DNA of 64,000 nucleotides from Pithys albifrons albifrons (taxonomy: Eukaryota > Chordata > Aves > Passeriformes > Thamnophilidae). The stretch covers positions 19,456,001 through 19,520,000 of the forward strand of contig NC_092470.1 in NCBI RefSeq assembly GCF_047495875.1, given 5' to 3'. Shown piece by piece: positions 63,701-64,000 of the stretch. A program made the position numbers and the translations under genes. The notes beneath the pieces are model-generated. The model was not told where the DNA came from, searched no databases, and saw only the letters and a program-made list of their open reading frames with translations. Numbering within the stretch: position 1 is the stretch's first letter; each line of letters starts with the position of its first letter.

Positions 63701-64000
63701 TGAAATGATTTGGGGACATTTCTAAGTTTTTCTGAATGCAGCAATTAGGAAGAAATGTGATTATAGCTGTCTCTTTGTGCCACTATCATTTCTTAACACA
63801 CTATAATTTGTTAACTTTTTTTCTTTTTTTTTAAGACAGAAAATACTTCAATTTTTAGTGTGAAGCAAAATTGCTTTTCTGAAGGAAGAAATCCTTCATA
63901 CTAAACTCCTCCATTAAAATTCCTAGCTGGTAATTTTAGCAATTTGGTTAAAACTGCCTCCTCTCTGGCAACTTTTGCTTTAAGCCCAACGAGACTCCAG
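57737..64000 (-). other. MEGF11 intron continuing beyond the window
   Basis: At least 6.3 kb upstream of the 57-base exon with no MEGF11 exon recognised. It holds an 18-bp-class tandem repeat near the right end and otherwise unique sequence. Confidence 0.75.
63378..63575. repeat. 18-bp tandem repeat, about 10 diverged copies
   Basis: GCTGATCTCCAACCCAACT and variants (CTGATTTCCAGCCCAACT, CTGGTCTCCAACTCAGCT) repeat with drift. Older copies lie at the right end. No coding role is apparent. Confidence 0.9.

Noticed and set aside
57737..64000. Further MEGF11 exons upstream of the 57-base exon
   Set aside because: I looked on the minus strand for the expected preceding tail segments and found none, so they are presumed to lie beyond the window.

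Overview
This is vertebrate nuclear DNA, almost certainly from a bird and probably a songbird or other neoavian. The evidence is the compact spliced genes, the GC-rich CpG-island promoters packed with minisatellites, and 5'-truncated CR1 LINE copies that end in the avian ATTCTATG-type tail. No bacterial, phage or CRISPR-type system is present.

Layout. (1) Bases 1 to about 9,200 hold AT-rich intronic-looking DNA with CR1 copies, then a G-rich minisatellite and a CpG island. The island carries a minus-strand YY1-type motif and a clean splice donor, so I read it as the promoter and noncoding first exon of a leftward gene. From vertebrate gene order (DENND4A - RAB11A - MEGF11) this is probably DENND4A, but no DENND4A coding exon was recognised. 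(2) About 9.3-26.8 kb is intergenic, with CR1 copies and small tandem repeats. (3) A minus-strand tRNA-Gln(CTG) gene with a poly-T terminator lies at 27,154-27,225, about 0.8 kb upstream of the RAB11A start codon. (4) RAB11A is complete on the plus strand: five coding exons between 28,029 and 45,060, 216 residues, all splice phases consistent, with a polyadenylation signal at 46,517. (5) A convergent intergenic region of about 4 kb contains a 30-bp-class minisatellite. (6) The 3' end of MEGF11 lies on the minus strand: three canonical exons (57,736-57,680; 51,550-51,344; 50,866-50,706) encoding the end of the cytoplasmic tail, plus a candidate alternative terminal exon at 52,520-52,381. The rest of MEGF11 lies beyond the right edge.

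RAB11A is the recycling-endosome small GTPase. MEGF11 is a single-pass EGF-repeat receptor of the CED-1/Draper family. They are conserved neighbours, and nothing here suggests a shared pathway or co-regulation.

The most notable observations are: a phase-compatible alternative last exon for MEGF11 that would swap the NPxY-bearing tail for a different 46-residue end; a perfect 38-bp-arm inverted repeat at the end of a CR1 copy; a 281-bp unidentified repeat present twice in RAB11A introns, one copy sitting at a boundary inside a local tandem repeat whose neighbouring boundary lacks it; and a 26-bp tandem array of acceptor-like sequences directly before RAB11A exon 3. Comparisons with human proteins are from memory, and every repeat or family assignment is by eye.
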